From NCBI RefSeq assembly GCF_016756495.1, contig NZ_AP023243.1, positions 2,608,501-2,672,500 of the forward strand: 64,000 nt of DNA. The letters are read 5' to 3'. Shown piece after piece: positions 61,973-64,000 of the stretch (positions within the stretch are counted from its first letter, which is position 1; every line of letters begins with the position of its first letter). A program made the translations under genes and the position numbers. The stretch is from Mesorhizobium sp. 113-3-3. GTDB taxonomy: Bacteria; Pseudomonadota; Alphaproteobacteria; Rhizobiales; Rhizobiaceae. The notes beneath the pieces are model-generated. The model had not been told where the DNA came from, made no database searches, and saw only the letters and a program-made list of their open reading frames with translations.

Positions 61973-63331
61973 ATGCCAAAGACGGGAGGAGCCGGCGAGG
62001 CTCTCAATCGGGTCAACGCCAATTCCAGGCCATCCGACCTTCGCATCACCGACATGCGGGTGGCCGAAATCGTCGGCGCGCCATTCACCTCGGCGCTGCT
62101 CAAGATCTATACCAACCAGGGCATTGTCGGGCTTGGCGAGGTGCGTGACGGCGCCAGCGCCACCTATGCGCTGATGCTGAAAAGCCGGCTGCTTGGCGAG
62201 AACCCTTGCGACATCGATCGCCTGTTTCGCCGCATCAAGCAGTTCGGCGGCCATGGCCGGCAAGGCGGCGGCGTGTCGGCGGTCGAGATCGCGCTGTGGG
62301 ATCTCGCCGGCAAGGCCTATGGCGTTCCCGTCTACCAGATGCTCGGCGGCAAGTTCCGCGATCAGGTGCGCGTCTATTGCGATACCGATGCCGAGAAACC
62401 GAGCGGCACCGAAACCGGAAAGCGCCTCAAGCAGCGCATGGACCGCGGTTTCACCTTCCTCAAGATGGATTTGGGCTTGATGCAGATCGCCCATGTCCCG
62501 GGCGCCGTGGCCGCGCCCGCCGGCGCGCTCGAAGGGTTTCATGCCGACCCGCGCGGCCGTGGCGGCACGCTGGAGGAGCGCAAGGCCCGCAATCTCGCCT
62601 ATGACGCGCAGAACGTGCAGCACCCGTTCACGGGCCTGCATTTCACCGAAAAGGGGATCGACCTGCTCGAGCAGTATATCCACGAGGTCCGCGAGGTGAT
62701 CGGATACGAGATTCCGCTCGCCATCGACCATGTCGGCCATATTTCGCTGCAGGACGGCATACGCCTGTCGCGTCGTATCGAGAAATATGTGCCTGCCTGG
62801 CTGGAGGACGTGATCCCCTGGCAATATACCGAGCAGTACCGGCAGCTGCAGCAGGCCACCACGGTGCCGATCTGCACCGGCGAGGATATCTACCTCAAGG
62901 AGGGCTTCGAACCTCTGCTCAAGAGCGGCGGCCTCTCCGTCATCCACCCGGACCTGCTCACCAGCGGGGGCATTCTGGAGACCAAGAAGATCGGCGACAT
63001 GGCGCAGGACCACGGCGTCGCCATGGCGATCCACATGGCCGAAAGTCCGATCGCCGCGATGGCCGCCGCGCATGTCGCCACCGCGACCGAGAACTTCATG
63101 GCGCTCGAATACCACTCCGCCGATGTCGACTGGTGGGACGACATCGTCACCGGCCTGCCCAAGCCGCTCGTCAAGGACGGCTTCATCACAGTGCCCGACA
63201 AACCGGGGCTGGGCATAGACGATGTGGTCGACGAGGTGATCAGCCAGCATCTGCAGCCCGGTGTCACGGGGATATGGCAATCCACCGAGCACTGGGACAA
63301 TGAATATAGCTGGGACCGGACTTGGAGTTAG
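61973..63331 (+). CDS. Enolase-superfamily protein 3 (mandelate racemase-like, long form)
   Basis: This 452-residue protein is longer than usual (about 390) because of an insertion at about residues 172-222. Candidate metal ligands are Asp252 ([10 protein letters not shown]), Glu278 (WLEDVIPW) and Glu304 (CTGEDIYL), with spacings of 26 residues as in GalD. Lys164 (FLKMDLG) and His354 (MAIHMAESP) are possible catalytic residues. ATG at 61973 is preferred; the frame is open for 18 more codons. The pairing of catalytic groups differs from the other members, so it may catalyse a different reaction. Confidence 0.85.
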   Translation: MPKTGGAGEALNRVNANSRPSDLRITDMRVAEIVGAPFTSALLKIYTNQGIVGLGEVRDGASATYALMLKSRLLGENPCDIDRLFRRIKQFGGHGRQGGGVSAVEIALWDLAGKAYGVPVYQMLGGKFRDQVRVYCDTDAEKPSGTETGKRLKQRMDRGFTFLKMDLGLMQIAHVPGAVAAPAGALEGFHADPRGRGGTLEERKARNLAYDAQNVQHPFTGLHFTEKGIDLLEQYIHEVREVIGYEIPLAIDHVGHISLQDGIRLSRRIEKYVPAWLEDVIPWQYTEQYRQLQQATTVPICTGEDIYLKEGFEPLLKSGGLSVIHPDLLTSGGILETKKIGDMAQDHGVAMAIHMAESPIAAMAAAHVATATENFMALEYHSADVDWWDDIVTGLPKPLVKDGFITVPDKPGLGIDDVVDEVISQHLQPGVTGIWQSTEHWDNEYSWDRTWS

Positions 63332-63428
63332 CCCAGACCACCTGCCATCATTCCCCCATGGCTCACAGGGCCAACGACCGACCATTCGTGTCGACCTCTC
63401 CCAGGCGAAGAAAGAAACGGACGAAACC

Positions 63429-63755
63429 ATGATCTACGAATTGCGTATCTATGACTGCCTGCCGGGCAGGCTGCCGGCTTTGCTCAAGCGCTTTTCCGAG
63501 CAAACGCTGGCCATCTGGGAGAGGCATGGCATCCGCCAGGCCGGGTTTTTCACCACGGCGATCGGCGAAAACAGCAATCGCCTCACCTATTTCCTCGCCT
63601 GGCAATCGCTGGCCGAGCGTGAGGCGAAATGGGCGGCTTTCGTCACCGATCCGGTATGGCACAAGGCCCGGGAGGAGTCTGAGCGCGACGGGCAGATCGT
63701 TGCCAATATCAGCAGCCAGCTGCTCACGCCGACAGCTTTCTCGTCCGTGAAATAG
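63429..63755 (+). CDS. NIPSNAP-family protein
   Basis: This 108-residue ferredoxin-like protein begins with the NIPSNAP signature IYELRIYDCLPGRLPALLKR and has LTYFLAWQSLAEREAKWAAF. Bacterial NIPSNAP proteins often sit in catabolic operons without an assigned reaction. It lies 97 bp after enolase-superfamily protein 3 and 9 bp before the next one, so it is part of the same unit. Confidence 0.88.
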   Translation: MIYELRIYDCLPGRLPALLKRFSEQTLAIWERHGIRQAGFFTTAIGENSNRLTYFLAWQSLAEREAKWAAFVTDPVWHKAREESERDGQIVANISSQLLTPTAFSSVK

Positions 63756-63764
63756 GGCTGCGCC

Positions 63765-64000
63765 ATGAAGATCACCGACCTGCGCTGCGCCGTCATCGGC
63801 AAGCACCCCATCGTCCGCATCGTGACCGATGAGGGCCTCTATGGCCTTGGCGAGGTCGAGTTCACCAAGACCTACCTCAAGCCCTTTGTGCTGCATTTCC
63901 GCGAGGCGCTGATCGGCGAGGACCCGACCGACGTCGAGCGGGTGATGCTGAAGATCCGCCAGCGCGGCTCGTTCAAGCCCTATGGCGCCGCCGTCTCCGC
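63765..64000 (+). CDS. Enolase-superfamily protein 4, N-terminal part (runs off window)
   Basis: The frame opens at ATG 63765 and stays open to the window end (78 complete codons). MKITDLRCAVIG, IVTDEGLYGLGEVEFTKTYL and the capping-domain GEDPTDVERVMLKIRQRG identify the N-terminal lid of a mandelate racemase/muconate lactonising enzyme relative. The catalytic barrel lies outside the window, so its reaction cannot be judged. Confidence 0.85.
   Translation, partial: MKITDLRCAVIGKHPIVRIVTDEGLYGLGEVEFTKTYLKPFVLHFREALIGEDPTDVERVMLKIRQRGSFKPYGAAVS

Noticed and set aside
61061..63430. 789-codon open frame on the minus strand opposite the enolase-superfamily genes
   Set aside because: It is the mirror of two well-supported plus-strand genes in GC-rich DNA, has low-complexity Gly/Ala/Arg/His composition and no domain.

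Overview
The window looks like the chromosome or a large replicon of a GC-rich alphaproteobacterium of the Hyphomicrobiales (Rhizobium/Mesorhizobium type). The evidence is a FixK-like regulator beside a decayed FixJ-like fragment, an HWE-family kinase, many sugar and aromatic ABC transporters, and a dense set of plant-derived-carbon catabolic genes. This placement is inferred from gene content; no phylogenetic marker was tested. I see no rRNA, tRNA, CRISPR array, transposase or phage gene.

1-6.8 kb is a stress/chaperone island: a BON-domain protein, CbpA-CbpM, DnaK-GrpE, a glycine-rich general-stress-type protein and a FixK/FNR-type regulator. Four transcription units carry a 14-bp motif close to TTGAY-N4-GTCAK 79-107 bp before their starts. 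In two cases a good -10 hexamer lies at class-II FNR spacing, so the island looks like one regulon of the adjacent regulator.

7.6-18.7 kb is a sugar or glycoside operon on the minus strand: TIM-barrel isomerase/epimerase, CUT2-type ABC transporter, gluconate-2-dehydrogenase-3-type small subunit, GMC flavoprotein and Gfo/Idh oxidoreductase. A ROK regulator and a second binding protein lacking a signal peptide face it. The enzyme set fits 3-keto-glycoside chemistry in the cytoplasm. 19.5-21.8 kb is an HWE histidine kinase with a single-domain response regulator. 22-24.5 kb is a graveyard of AraC, aldehyde dehydrogenase and amidohydrolase fragments.

24.7-31.3 kb holds the lower lysine (2-aminoadipate) pathway: LysR, 2-oxoadipate dioxygenase/decarboxylase, FAD-linked 2-hydroxyglutarate dehydrogenase, aminoadipate-semialdehyde dehydrogenase and aminotransferase. 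A decayed TetR gene follows.

31.9-53.3 kb is a large aromatic catabolic island under a divergent LysR. It contains two hydroxyquinol-type intradiol dioxygenases, a PcpA/LinE-type hydroquinone dioxygenase with its hydrolase, maleylacetate reductase and two complete Liv-type ABC transporters with Tat-type binding proteins. It also has a TfdB-like hydroxylase, an SDR, a zinc alcohol dehydrogenase, an alpha/beta hydrolase and a two-component flavin monooxygenase. The oxygenase of that last pair carries a one-base frameshift near 51903.

53.3-64 kb is a sugar-acid cluster. A divergent GntR/FCD regulator separates a MalFGK-type ABC operon (with a GalD-type dehydratase and an RraA-like aldolase candidate) from a run of three more enolase-superfamily genes and a NIPSNAP protein; the last gene runs off the window.
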